Notes under the pieces: generated by a model
Seen by the model: only the letters and a program-made list of their open reading frames with translations
What the model was told of the DNA's origin: nothing
Database searches by the model: none
DNA from: Baylisascaris procyonis
Lineage: Eukaryota; Nematoda; Chromadorea; Rhabditida; Ascarididae
Direction: 5' to 3'
Assembly: GCA_037389465.1 (NCBI GenBank)
Contig: JAZARR010000236.1
Span: 868,001-932,000, forward strand
Length of the DNA stretch: 64,000 bases
Shown here: piece after piece, positions 1 to 13,735 of the stretch
Numbering within the stretch: position 1 is the first letter of the stretch
How the letters are laid out: every line of letters starts with the position of its first letter
Made by a program: the position numbers and the translations under genes

Positions 1-147
1 GAGTTTTTAATTGTTTAAGAGACTTGTCTAAATCGTTTCTATTCTTGTATTTTTCATGCTCGCATTTTTATCTTCTAAGGCTATTGAATGCCATTTCAAC
101 AATGCATGTTGTAAAATTTCCCACCTAATTGTGCTTGAATTTTTCAG

Positions 148-294
148 ACTTTTTTGTGGTGTGACGGGTGCTATATTTATATTCCTCCATCGTCGTTTGG
201 TATTGTTCCTACGTCGTAATCGCTTTATGAAGATTGTATTTCAAAAAAAGTAAGCTATTCATCCATCTTTCAAAAACCTTTCCTTCATTTTGAG

Positions 295-347
<53 letters not shown>

Positions 348-3300
348 GCTCCATCGTTCGTTTTTTTTCCCGCCATAACCATTAAAAATCAAATGTTTCT
401 CCTAGTCATACTCAAGGAAATTTTTTTTGCGGACCATTGTTATTAAAATTTTGTTGCTAAATTATTTAAAATATTTTTATGAATGAATGTTTTTTAGTTT
501 TTGTAAATATTACTTCTGACGATTTCAATATATTAAAAAATTTTTATGCAAGGAAGCGCTAATCTGAGCTATATTATGGTTAAGTTGCAATTGTGATATT
601 TGAATACGAAAATGGAAGAATCAATTTTAGTTGGTTCGTTTATCCGGCGGTTGTCTCTTTCCTACACGCTATTATTAGATATACGAATTTCTTAGGCCAA
701 TTCATGAATGGAGAGGTTAGCTTTTTTTGATTTTTTTTCGAATTTTATGGTACTATAAGTATAAGGAGTGGATGCGATAACACTTCGATTATGCTTATTA
801 GGGTAATGCATAGAGATCTAAGTGCTGCGATGCACCTTAAATAACAATTTTTTTAGATTCTCGTTTGTTCAAGGTTTTCGTAGGTGGAGTCGACTCATTG
901 AGAGAGTTAAGTTTTGTAAATTTTTTACACCCATGAGCTAATGCGAAAACTTTTATGATATTATTATATTAAAACTGTTATATGAATTTTCTAGGTAAAG
1001 AAAAATGCAAATTGTAAGTGCTATCAGCGAGAATTGAAATCCTGTAACCACCTTCCTTTTCTTCATTATTGCATAGCAATGTTTTTATTCACTGTGCTAA
1101 AACGTTTCTTCAGTTATAATACTTTCAGTAAGTAATCAATACTTGAATTTAAAGCGATAATGCCTCATAATAAAACCAGCTTAGTCTGAGTTGAGACTTG
1201 CATGCTAATCATTGTTTGGTGACGAGTGAAACCCCTGCGCGTAAGCTGCAACCCATGTGGATGATCTCCTTGGTTAGAGGTGTGATTGAAAAGCTGAAGG
1301 TCGCGGGTTCTGTTCGCGTTTGTGGATTATACTGTCATTGATCGAACAGTGAATTTAAAGCATTATTTAAGACAATAGCACGAGAGTCTTTATGCATAAA
1401 AATATGAATGCACATCATTTCCTGTTGGGTTCGGGCTGCGGGACGCATTCTTGAAATAAGTCATATCGCCTTTAGCAAAAAAGATTATAAATTGTAAAAA
1501 TTTCAAGCATGAACGGTATTTTATTTCAAAGGTTGAGATTGATCACGAAACGAGAGCTCTAACTTATGAATACGGTATATGCTGGATTATTCATATGGAT
1601 TATTGATGCGATTTCATTGGCTTATTCAAATAGTATGTTATGCTGGCACTTCTTTGTTGTTGTTTACTTTTTATTTATATTTGTGTACAAACTATTGCTA
1701 AATATAAATATATAATAATTTTCTTGCTTGTTTAGACGGTATTCAATCACAAATTATTGGACTTTTTCAAGAATTGTACATGGAGTGCGAATATAACATC
1801 TTCATATGCATGCCCTGCAGATTTAATCGCACGCTGGACAGGCGAACATGGCGAGAATTCAATATTCTTAGAGCTCACATTGTTTATAATCGCTTTTGTA
1901 AGTATTTTAGCTTAATTTATATTTGTTAATTATGAATTGATTGCCATAATCTCTTTTATTTCAAAATTCTAAATTAATTTCAAATTTTCTAAATTTCTAT
2001 ATTAATATTTCAATAAGCAAAAGTAATTCTAAATTTTTTCCAGGTATTTTTCTGTGATTTTAGCGCTTAAAATATCGGATATTCGAGTGGTTTTTGAATC
2101 TTAGCCATCTGTTATCTTATTAATTCTGACTAACAAAAACTAGAACCGGATGCATCGCCATTATCAATTGTTTTCGAAAATTTACTTTGTCTTTCGAATT
2201 GTACAGAGACATATTGCTTACGCATAGGGCATGTTTATAGTGAGAGTTTTCTTTCAGTATTTCATGTGTATCATCGCTGTCACTCTACCTGTTCCGGCAG
2301 GTATTTTTATGCCGGTATTCGTGGTGGGCGCTGCAGTTGGAAGACTTTTTGGTGAGATTATGGCTGCTGGCTTCCCTAATGGTATTCGAGGTGAAGCGAC
2401 ACAAATACTCATCTATCCAGGCATATATTCGGTTGTTGGTACGTTACATACTAACATTCACCGTTGATCTATAGATTGATTTTCGCAATTAAATTTCCTA
2501 ATTTGTTCAGTCCTAATATCATCTTTCCAATTCTTGAAGTCTCTGAAAACTTTCGAAAATATTCGTAATGGATTTTTGGTAAAAGAGATTTTCTTCTTTA
2601 AGCAAACATCTGTCTTACCGATTAAATCCTGATTGGTTTATGCCCTCTGCCTTTCAAAAGGATCGTTTTCTTCCTTCGACGAGCTCTTTTTTATTCCCTT
2701 CCCATTGCTCAAAAGTTTTTCTTATTCGTCTTTAATGCAATGCAAGTTCCTCCTCCCTCCCCTCTCCCTCATTGCACAACTACGGGTGTAATGTTTCTTT
2801 CACTTATTTCCACTCGATTAAAATGAGCTTATTTTTGTTGATGATCAAAAAACTATTGCAGGTGCAGCAGCATTCGCCGGTGCAGTCACACATACCGTTT
2901 CTGTGGCAATTATCACATTCGAAATGACCGGTCAATTGCTGCACATTGTACCTGTGATGGTGAGTGTAAATAGTTTTTATTTATCCCTCATAGCTAATCT
3001 CGAAATGGCATCCTATGACGTTGTTGAGTGTATTATGAAAAGGTGTGACATTTGGGGGGAGAGGTGATTCGAATTTCCTAGTCGGCAAGATTCCGTTTTT
3101 TAAGTAAAACTTTGAGAGTTGGAGAACATTATCTGTTTTATTGGCACGTAAAACGTAAGGACTTTCCCTTGATGAGGTACTATATATCGTTTGTATATTA
3201 TCAGCTCGCCTTGGCCACCTTAGGCTTCTTATTTATAAGGTATCTTTCGTTCAAGCAGCACGGTAGTAATATTGAGTGGTATACTGTAGATGGGAACTCG

Positions 3301-6300
3301 CAGTTTGCGCTTCATCAATCGTTTACTATACGCGTTTGCAAGTTCACATTTGCAGGGCGTAGTATGTCAACGTTGTGTCTGTGCGTGTCTGTATATGACT
3401 TATGTCCGCCTGTGTGCTCACTAGTTTCAACTAGGGAACCGCTGAAGTAGAGTGGCGAAATTTTAGAGATAGTATGAAACACAGAATGACTTTCTCTGCT
3501 CTCACTTAGTGTCATCTTCGAAAGAAATTGACCTCATAGGTCATAAATTTTGTAATAATATGGTGACAACAGCTTTGTTGTGGATAATTTGTCCAAACAG
3601 TCGGCTCGGTTCGAGTATGAAGGCCACCTACTTTGACAAAGTTGTCCAAGTTAGTTATAGGCATCGTGTCCTTATTTAAACCAACAAAATATACCTGCCA
3701 AGTACTGATACTCTCAAAGAATAGACGGGAAACTGGTCTATCATGGTGGATTTTCTATGAGCGAATGTGATCTTTGCAACCAGATTTATTATATTAGCCG
3801 TTGTTTTATGAGCTGTTACCATCAATGATGTACCATCGTAACTCAGTTAGTGACTATTTTGCAGATCGCAGTGATTATAGCGAATATCGTATGTTCAGCG
3901 TTGCAACCATCTTTCTTCGACAGTTTAATTATGATCAAACGGCTACCTTATCTACCAGATATTCCTAAACCAGCATCTGCGTATGTTGTTATTTTTTTAT
4001 TCACTATGGAATCTGAAGAAAAAACTTCTCGTTGAGAGGACCTTACATACATTGCTCAATTTTCTGCAACTCTAAATACTGAAAGCAATATCAAAACAAC
4101 GAGCACATCAAAAAATGCATGAATACCGATAAGATCAATTCTATTAGTAACAGCTAGAAGCATCTGCTTGATAATAGCTGGGAATACTTGTTCATCTGTT
4201 CAAGTGAAAATTCAAAATTCACGTTTATTAATTAGCTAATTTAGCAATAATTAGTCATCGAAAGTAATTTGTGCGCTGCATAATATATGTCAAGGTGTTT
4301 GGATGTTTTATGATAAACTCCTTATTTCTCCTCCATTTTTTTAGTTTTAATTACTTTTTTTTGCACTTTTAATTTGCATTAAATATGGCATTTTTTAGAG
4401 TACATGCGATACGTGTTGAACAGATTATGGTTCGTAACGTTAAATCGTTGAGCAAAACGACTACATATGGAGAATTGAAAGAGCTTCTCGACAATCAACC
4501 TCTTTTGCATTCATTTCCGGTTGTTAGTGATCCTGGTTGGTCTTTTCTCACTATAGTCTTTTTTTTATTATTGAGATTAGATGTCTGTCGCACAGTTTTT
4601 TTATACACATTCTTTTTTCGATTCGATTGAGTTGTACTGCACAAATGGTTACTTAGAACTTAAATTTCTAATATGTAATTCGATTGCAATCGTTACTTGC
4701 ATTTTTTACTCGAATCTTTTTATTTGCAAGAACCTTATAAGGGGATTTAAACTGTTGAAGCAATTCAAGCATTTCCAACTTGAAACTTGAATGGTTTTCA
4801 AGTTTTAATGATTTTCCACTTAGTAGTTTTTCGATGATGAATGATTTTGCAGAATCGATGATGCTAGTTGGATCAGTTAGTCGTAAAACAATGCAACAAG
4901 CACTTGATCTTCAAATTGGTGAAGATGCAAAAATGCGTGCAGCTGCTTCACGATCACAACGATTGGAACGTAAACGAATGAAGTAAGCCTTCATATCGAA
5001 TCTCGATATTGAGAGTTAGGATAGTATAAGTTGTCCACTGTGAGGAATACTTTAATGCCATAGATGTAATTGAGCATAATTTTGTGGACAGGAAATATTA
5101 TATATATTCTCGCATGCGACAACGCACAATTTAAATATTCTTTAGAAATAACATATTCGGTATATTTTCAGATTTCCAATTTTATGAGATTCTGCAAAAT
5201 TTGTTCGAATACACTGAAATTTCCATTGTCAGTAATTTTAGTTAGTATGAAGTAATTATCGAAAATGCCGGAAATAAGATGCTTTCTCATAATTTGTGCT
5301 TATCTTTAATTTAAAGTTGAACTTTCCATGATTTTTTACCGATAATATTCACATATCATTTTCAGAATAAAAGCAATCGCTAAACGAGAAGAGAGAAGTA
5401 TTCCAATGGAAGCGACACATTGCGAATGTATGAGTGGAAACGACCAGATCGAAACTAATGAACGCGTGAACGCGAATTATACATTATCGTTTGAGGCCGA
5501 TCAAACATCTGGAAATGAGCGTTCTTTAGCGGCGACGAATCAACGTTGTCATTCGGCACCATCTTTACAAGCATTGCAACAACATTCAACGAACAATCAC
5601 AAATTATTCACTATTGATCTACGCAAGAAGTCACATCATACTGTTACCGGTTAGTTATTACTCTTTGTGAATTTATTAGAAAATTATCAAAGTTTGTCGA
5701 TCAAAGATTCAATGAAAAAAAAAAGAAATTTCACTAGAATACTGTAGTATGGCTCGTTGATGTTACGGTATTTGCTGTAAGCAGATTTCTTTTGTGCTTA
5801 GTTTTTATTGGTGCTTCCCAAAAAAAAAAAAAACGTTGCCATATCTTTGTTTTGATTCTTCTCAGGTCATGCCGTCATCATCTTTCAAAGGCCAAAAATT
5901 ATCTCTCAATAAGTATCTGCAAATGGGTGACCTATCGTAAAATTTGAAGCATATCTTCTCACTCTTAGCGCATTATCTAAGCATAATGCTTGAGCATTAT
6001 AATTCTTGCATTCGGGATTCCATTCTTATCAGCTTATAGGTGTTGCATCTTATCACGTATAAATTATCGATAAGCCTTTTCATTTTATCACATCACAAAC
6101 TACTAATTCTTGTTCAAAAAAATCTGATTATATTTTCACATTTGCTATCTAAAATGACACATTCCAAGTTATTTTTTAATGACCTTTGTAGAATGAAAGA
6201 CATCACCTTATCAGTGTTATTTGTTGTATCACATAAATTGCTATTGATAAGTCATTCATTTCTGCAAATATATAACAGTGACCACTATTCTTAAAAAAAA

Positions 6301-9300
6301 ATCTGAGGAAAATTTTCTGGAAGCACCGAATCCATAAATTAGAGCATGATACTAAAGGTAATTCATATCACACATTGTCGCACCAGGATTTTAATATTTC
6401 TATGAGATGATCTGAATGTATTTTTGAGTAGATTCCGCCCGAATGAGCGATGTTTTGTCTACAGATGAAAATCTATATTCAAGCAAATACAATATTTTTA
6501 ATATTTATGCATTTTACCACTTTCGATATGCTTTCTAGAAAAGTAAATTACAGGTATCGTACGTAATATTACACATCCATTTCTTCATCATTATCATGGA
6601 AAAAAGCACAAAGGCATTCCAACTTTCACTCCTGAAGAGGTAAGTCTTTCTTTTTTTTGCATAAATTTTCGTATTATTATTTTAAAGAGTTGAGTTGAAC
6701 TTGTCGTTTTTAAAAGATATTATACACTTTTTTAAAACATAAATTATATAATTTCCCACATGACTATGAATTTCATCTTAGTGGTTGCATTCTTCTATCT
6801 GTCGAATGAAAATTCCACCATTTATGTAGTTAAATAATTTTTTAATGTTCAATAAGTTAGCTATGATCGACTATTGTTTCCTACGCAATTCATCCATTCT
6901 AGCATGTCAGCATGTAAATCCCTTCAAGCATTCCAAATGCGCTATGCTTATTGAAACAACAAATGATGCCAACTTTTATAACCGTCATAGAGATGTCAGA
7001 GTATCGGCTTTCATCCGAGTCTCTTAAGATCGGGTGGAGAAATCCCAGTGAGGTTAATAGGTAAATCACTGGAGTGAATTAGCTTGTTGACAGCATATTT
7101 GAACCTCTCGAAGACAGTATGAGTCTATATTGAGACACCATGTCTATCCCACTTACATTTGTGATTCTCAATTAAACAAAATTTTATTATGACCATTCTT
7201 GTTGGCAATGGGTTGTGATAGTTTTTTTTTGATTCTGAATCGGAAACTTCGATAAACGGAAATTCAACCACAATGCTGTCTGGATATTTCGTTGGGATAT
7301 TTGGAATATCTCAAATATTATTATGCAAACGTTTCGAAAATTTTATCGTGCAATTGACGCTTTATCAACAGTTTATTTTAGATATTAGAATATATCTTTG
7401 TTTGTAGAATTTATGAAGCACCAATAGTTCACCATTAGCAGCAGTATATTATCTTATTTCCATTAAAATAGTATTTTTATTTATTTTTATTTTATAGGAG
7501 AAGAGGTGGATTGAAAAGCGATTACGTAAATCGGTGGATTTTTCACTCATCTCAATCGACGATTCACCATTCCAACTAGTTGAGAGCTCATCACTCTATA
7601 AAGTTCACTCGTTATTCTCACTTCTAGGCGTCAATCGTGTTTATGTTACCGAAAACGGGAGGCTCGTCGGTGTCGTCTCACTTAAAGAGGTACTTTTACC
7701 GTTTCATAGTTTCGTTTCAAAGCTCAGTAGTGGGTGGAAGTTGCATCCTCTCTAAGATGATCGAGAAGGGGTTGTATATCTATTGTTACGTCCATCCCCC
7801 TCCGTCCAGTTGTCTGATAAAGTTTCTTTAAAATTTTAATGCTTTTTTTCTTCTCAAATTATCAAATTTAGTGGAATAGTTTTGATAAGTGCATAGACGC
7901 ATTTCGCTCCGATTTTCGCATAAAATCCTGGACGAGGCTCTTTTGTTACAAGTTAGTTGCCCAGGCATGAAGAAAGGTGGTATCAGTAGTTGTAAAGATT
8001 TATGACTGAAGTATAGTATTGCCAAATGTTGCAATTGAAGAAACGTTTCGTTGATTATACGAGTTTTCTAAGCTTGCAAAAGAATTGCAAGATTTGAATG
8101 TAGAGTATGAATCATATTTAATTATTCCGATATTGAAGCTTGAAAATATCAAATTCTGGCATCTCTAGTTATGCATTTAAAAAAATTTGCAATTTTCCAC
8201 TCGAAACTGGGAGGATTCGTAAGTACTCCATAATTGTGGGCCTTACCTATTCTTCTTATCTGCATTTGACTTCATCTAACTTAGGTTTTTAATATATTTG
8301 CTTACTATTTCACAATGAAGCAAATAAGATGGCGATATGACTATTCCTATGGTTTTGACCAATAAAAAACTTAAAGATCAAATTGTTAGATGAAACAAAC
8401 AATCATGGTAAGCGTGAGGTCTTTTATGAAAAATTGATCCTTTCGTAATGGCTGTATTCTGGAATCGTTCTTGAATCGTTAACATGGTACTTTATTAGAG
8501 TAAACTACAACAAAAATAATTCCCATTTGGTAATCAACCTACCTGTCAGGGTATATTTATCAAGGGTATGAATGAAACATATTGTTTTATAGTTACGATT
8601 GGCAATTGAAATAGCACAAGCGGGTGCCGTCGAATTACTATCTGGATCGACTGATCGAAATCAACAATGCAACAACATTCGTGCACCTACAATAATCGAG
8701 AATTTAATCGACGAAACAGACACCGATGATGACGATGTTATTTCGGTATGGTTTCACCAATATTTAATAATCGTTTAGTGAGAACAGATCGTTAGATGTT
8801 AGGAAATATTGCTTTATTTTATTAATTTAATTACTGAATTAGGTGGTGTTTTATTTAATTTATCATTTATATTATTGTACAGTGCTCTGATAAATAGCGC
8901 TCTCAAATATGTTCATTATAAGCACCATCATCTGATATTATTTAGTGCAGAAGGATTCTTTTCTCTATTCCTTGATCTAATATTATATATGCTCAACAAG
9001 TGTCAGCATTACTATCCTATCGTTGACGACCAGGAGGATGCCCAAGTCTTCTCCTTTGTTTTTAAGGTCTTATGGTCACATATTCTGACCACTTTCGTAT
9101 GCGTGGTTATGATTAAACCACATCACGGAAGGTTTGTCCTTAGACAGATCTATAATCTCGGTCGTTATTCATATAAATTTCTGGGTTTTTTTTTTTTTGG
9201 AACTTTTGCTGTACTTTCAACATAAATCTACTTGGATGTTCTTGGATATTCAGCCTCGAGCAGTTCTCGAAGATCGTCATGATTCGTTGGGACAACTGGG

Positions 9301-10500
9301 AAGAGAATTGAGAGCATGCCGTAGAGGAACAGAGTCTACTTTTTATTCGACTGGAGAGGATACTGGTTAGTTCTTCATTGTACACCTTTATGAAGCATCT
9401 AGTGCAGTACTCTCGCAGTTTGATCTTTAGCAATGAAGGAGGGAAGGTGGAAATCACATCCGATATACTAGAGATCGTTAATCAACTCATTACTACCACA
9501 GGAAGGAGGAGGGGGAATAGAGGGAAGCATCTGAATTATGCTGAAATATGTTCCCAAAGCATCGGCAGGGTGTTCATTAAATTTACAGATTTTATTAGGA
9601 ATAGTTATAATGCTAAATTACAAAGAAGCTCTCCACTCATATCATCGTCAGTTATTAACATCCTAGTGGTTTCCATCTTTCTCTTCATAAAGGATTTATG
9701 ATGAGGTCCTGCGCGAAGTTGCGCGGCTTGTTGGCGTCAGAGGGAGGGGGGGGGGGGGGGAGTTGAAGAGTTCAGGTACGCCGAACTGAGGTTCCTTTCC
9801 AATCCATCGCGCTGGGGTATGCGATTGAGTCCCCGATGTCGAAGTATGTTGGAGCTGCGGTTCTGAAAGTGCATAGCCGTCCGCTGAGTTTACTCCATAG
9901 TCACTTATTATTTATGTGTATTGGGATGGATTTTCGTCCTTTGGTGATGCTTTTGGGTGACCTCATCACTGAAGCCGCACATTGCTCTTTTCTACTCTTT
10001 TTTCATAAGAACTAGTCACCTCAGTTGTCATATTTAAGAATTCCAGTAGGAAAACCTCATAAGGTCGGTGTAGGAGAAAGGTAGTTGGTAACTGTTGAAT
10101 TATTGGAGACCTTCAGTTATCGAACTTAATGATTTGCAACTTATTGCACGCATTTCTGTTTACGGAGCATGCACTAATCCACCCAAATCCTTATTTCGAA
10201 TAACGTTGTGAATAATTTTGTAGGCAGCAAGTTCCGATGATTTGTGATAATCCTCTTTTATTTGTAGAAATTTAAAGATTGTTTCATCTTGCAGATAGTA
10301 TTGGAACCGAACATGGACAAATGTCATCACATTCGCTGTTTATACCGGTGGAACCTTTAGCCGATTCGTTGAGTAGTTTTTTACAAGTTGGCATGACTGT
10401 GGGGGATATACGACGTCCACGTAGTGCTACCGATCCAAGCTCATGCCAAACGGAAGGTACTTTGATGCAATTCGAATCGATGCCAACAGAATTGAAATAA
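148..10500 (+). CDS. CLC-family chloride channel/transporter, 3' part of gene (14 exons)
   Basis: Membrane chloride channel or Cl-/H+ exchanger; the 5' end lies outside the window. Exons that join in phase: 148-249, 631-715, 1736-1897, 2258-2438, 2862-2959, 3865-3980, 4399-4535, 4853-4982, 5366-5649, 6554-6639, 7498-7689, 8593-8745, 9254-9365, 10295-10500 (TAA), about 680 residues. Exon 3 holds an N-x-T/W loop (FFKNCTW). Exon 4 holds the CLC pore motif [19 protein letters not shown]. Exon 6 holds helix R and the linker [23 protein letters not shown] domain 1 spans fragment residues about 250-320 (exons 7-8) and CBS domain 2 about 465-540 (exons 11-12), separated by a polar insert of about 140 residues. 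Motifs are closest to the plasma-membrane CLC-1/CLC-2/K branch, which includes nematode clh genes. The upstream GKEGP gating-glutamate segment is not in the window, so channel versus exchanger cannot be judged. Helix R has Phe where Tyr is usual. Which clh paralogue it is remains uncertain. Confidence 0.93.
300..345. repeat. (TA)n microsatellite
   Basis: About 23 uninterrupted TA units in a CLC intron. Confidence 0.95.
3340..3490. repeat. Dispersed repeat R3, copy 1 (CLC intron)
   Basis: Resembles 28,060-28,205 and its duplicate at 62,444-62,589. The shared core is tagtttcRactNgggaacc followed by a similar 3' flank, and all copies also share a preceding TGTGTCTGT-like run. Degenerate; family unknown. 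Confidence 0.6.
9735..9761 (+). repeat. Poly-G tract
   Basis: AGGGAGG followed by an unbroken G run of more than 12 bases, just downstream of the thirteenth CLC exon. It could form a G-quadruplex and is prone to length error. Confidence 0.8.
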
Positions 10501-13500
10501 ATCAAATACGAGTCATTCGATAATAGTGCCAATATATAATTGATTCTCTCTACCGAAAGGTCTATGACGGGTTTATATCGTCCATATTTATTGATTTTCT
10601 TTGCATTTGGCTCAATCGATACAGTTATCCTTACATTCCTTCTTTCCTTAATAAGCTTTAAGCAGTGATCATTATGAGCTCATATACAGTGTTCTTTTGC
10701 ATAAAAAGCATCTTTAAAAAAAATGCGCATTTTATATGTCACGTTAGAAAAATTATATAAAATTGAATTTCCTCAAGAAATTTGAATATTTTGACAGAAC
10801 AATACTAACAATTCTGCAAGGAATTGTTGTTGAGGTAAAGAATCCTTAATTTGCATATGATGATGCCAATGTAGTGCGATCCACATTACTTATATGTAAA
10901 TGCAGATGCAAATTCAATGTAGTATTTATTGTGCATCGTTATTCCATTGTATAATTTTACTTCAACTGTAATTTTAATATAACTTACAGTAAATGCACTC
11001 ATCTAACACATCATTACTACTCGAAATATTCCTGAAATGCAAATCGAGCATAGGCATAAACTTATAGGCTGTTTAACTTTTTCGTTGTAGTTCTATTTAA
11101 ATTTAAATATCGAAATAATTATATCAGCGTTCATAATGGTTGTGGTATTTTCATAGTCGCTGATTTGGTCACTATAGTCACTGTAGTGGTCACTGAGTCG
11201 ATAATATCAGTGGCAACATTCGAGTGTAAAATTCGACGATTCAGGTGGATTCTAGGTCACTCAGCGGGGTTATGAGGAGATCCAGAAAGATCGCTATTAT
11301 AAGCTTTATGAAGTGAAATCATCGAGCATAGTATGTAATTTTTTGATGAATTCTGTGTTTCAAAAACAAGCCAAAAATATTGAATCATTTAGTATAATAT
11401 TCATTATCTGTTACATTTCATTTTCTTTCACCTTGGTTTACTTTGATAGATTTTTTTTTCAACAAGCGGTTTAATTTAAGTAGAGTCAATACCTATCCTA
11501 CCTCATATTTACAGATGATTTAAGAATTTCTTTTATCTCAAAAAATATATTGCCACTGATATTTGATAAATATTATTTCCTGTAAAAGCTGAAAATGCTT
11601 TCTAATTGCCGATATATATAATTCATAGGATATCGATTGTTAGCGAATTGTAAACAATAATGTAGTGATTTTTTGTGTTTTATATTTTGTTTTTGTGATT
11701 TTTTTGTCGAGATTCGAAACTGTTGAGTATTGATGAGCTGACATCAACTAGAACAGCTGGAAAGGGGGCATGCTGGATAGCGTGAAACTATCGAAGTCTC
11801 GAAGGAATGTGAGGGGGGGGGGGGGTAGATGCATGATATAGGAGGGGTGGGAGATGCGAGGGGGGATGGACGATATAGGAGGGGGGGAGGGGGGAGTTGG
11901 TACACGAACTTCAATCGTTTGGATTTAGAAAAGATAGCTTATATAATCAGCTGTTCGTTTTTATTTCTCAGCGCTTTGTATTACTGTTGAGAGTGTAGTA
12001 CGATTCTCTAAGGGTGCGCTAAACTGATGCTTCTGAATGTGTTATTGAAACCGGCGATGATGTCATTCGATCGGAATATTTTCTTTAAGCGAGCTGAGGA
12101 GGGAGGAGGGAGGGAAGGTGGAATCGGATTGCTAAAGTGAACGAAGAACGTCTTTTTATGGTACCAAGTTGTTCATCTTATTTTCGGGTTATTATATTTA
12201 CAAAAAAATAAAAAATAAATAAAAAAATATGTTGGACTTCTCACTTTACGAAGTAGTTTTCATTGTAACGCATCGGACTGTTCAATTCATCCTTGAAAAT
12301 AATCTATTTTCGAGATTATATTGAATTATTTCTATAAAATTTTTCAATTTCATAAAATTGGATTTATATTACATTATCTTTTTACCTTTCCAATTAATGC
12401 TATCACATCAACAAGAAATTTGAATTCATCTTTTATTTCATCTCGATGATAAAATTCTTTATCGATGTTCTACCTGAATGTCGGGCCTAATCTCGATACC
12501 ATTTTCTCGACATCCCATTTGGATTAGATATCCCGGATCCTGCAGTCAACTTGAGAGGGGAAAACCGATCGCTGAAATTGCATTTTATTTTCAAGAATAT
12601 TTTTTATTTGTTTGAAATTTTTATCAGTTAAGTGATAATACTTTGAAATTGTATTACACTCTCATCTCTCATATAAACACTTCACATCAGTCGATAAGCA
12701 TATCATTTATGCGCCATTCTATAATTTATAAAACTGGATATATTTTAATAAAAGATTTGTTCAGATTATAAAGGAAATAAATGAATTTTGGTAGCCTATA
12801 TCCATATGTGCCGATGCACGTTATTCGGTTATCAAAGCTAACGTGATGAGAATTTCCGGAAAATTATATAACGAAGCATTTCACATTGTTACGCTATTAT
12901 AGCACATGAAAAGTCTTTCATGCATAAAACGTTCTTTTCCGGAAAATGCTTTTCCGGAAATAAACAAAATGTTCGCTTCTACCGGTGATAAACGTTTACG
13001 GATAAAGATATGTTTATTTTCGTTGATATAAACAAATACATTACAGTACTACTTATCTGCAAATATTATTGCTATAAATATTTCTGCATAAATGTCTCAT
13101 ATTGTGTTGATATTGCTAAATATCTCATATCGTTGCATCTTCCGCAGGTATTTGTGTTGACACAGGTCCTAATGCCTGGCATTAATTGCTGTTTCCTTAT
13201 GCTAGTTCGTTATCATTGATAATTTGTTTTATTTCGACGAAATAGTTCTACGTACATAGGAAGGTCATTAATAGCGGGACGATTTTTAATAGACTCATTT
13301 ATGCTAGGGCATCTCCAGCTTACCGATGATATAATCGCTTTCTCTGAGGCGAACATCTGTAGAAACGATGACAGTCAAGGTAGAGCTGATGCCGTATTCA
13401 CCACTTCGGCTTTGTCGAATTGAAGTGCATTGCATTCTTTAGAAATGAATATGATGTGAGTGGAGGTAGATTGGGTATGGGGTGCAGATCCAGCTGGAGT

Positions 13501-13606
13501 AGTACTTGAAGTGATCTCGAGTCAGGATTAGGATGCCATTTGAATAATTCAGGTGTATCTGCATTGCAGCGATTATGTGGGGAGTGGCACTGAACATTAA
13601 TTAAGT
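10501..13606. other. Intergenic or 3' intron region after the short CLC stop
   Basis: AT-rich with no exon I can support. It holds A-rich stretches with AATAAA-like words near 12,205-12,230 and a G-rich block at 11,810-11,895. If the long CLC isoform exists, this is part of an intron. Confidence 0.5.
11810..11895 (+). repeat. G-rich block with three G-runs
   Basis: G tracts of about 13, 6 and 7 bases plus GGGG and GGGGGG runs, separated by short GATATAGGAG-like spacers. This is an imperfect minisatellite able to form G-quadruplexes on the + strand. Confidence 0.7.
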
Positions 13607-13735
13607 GCTACAATAACGAACGACGAGTCCTGCAACGAATCCTTCCAAGGCGGGAATTCAAATTTTTGTCTCATTGCCAATTGCGACGTGGTGTTATTGT
13701 TTTTTCGAAAGCATTTGCAGTACTTATATAATGTG
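13607..13735. repeat. Dispersed repeat R2, copy 1
   Basis: About 125 bp closely matching 36,510-36,632. Shared blocks include gaacgacgagtcctgcaacg, gcgggaattcaaatttttgt and tcgaaagcattt. The copies differ by roughly one base in ten, so they are old. Family unknown. Confidence 0.8.

Noticed and set aside
1255..1330. tRNA gene or tRNA-derived SINE (TGGTTAGAGG ... GCGGGTTCTGTTCG)
   Set aside because: The boxes are degenerate and no cloverleaf arms pair convincingly.
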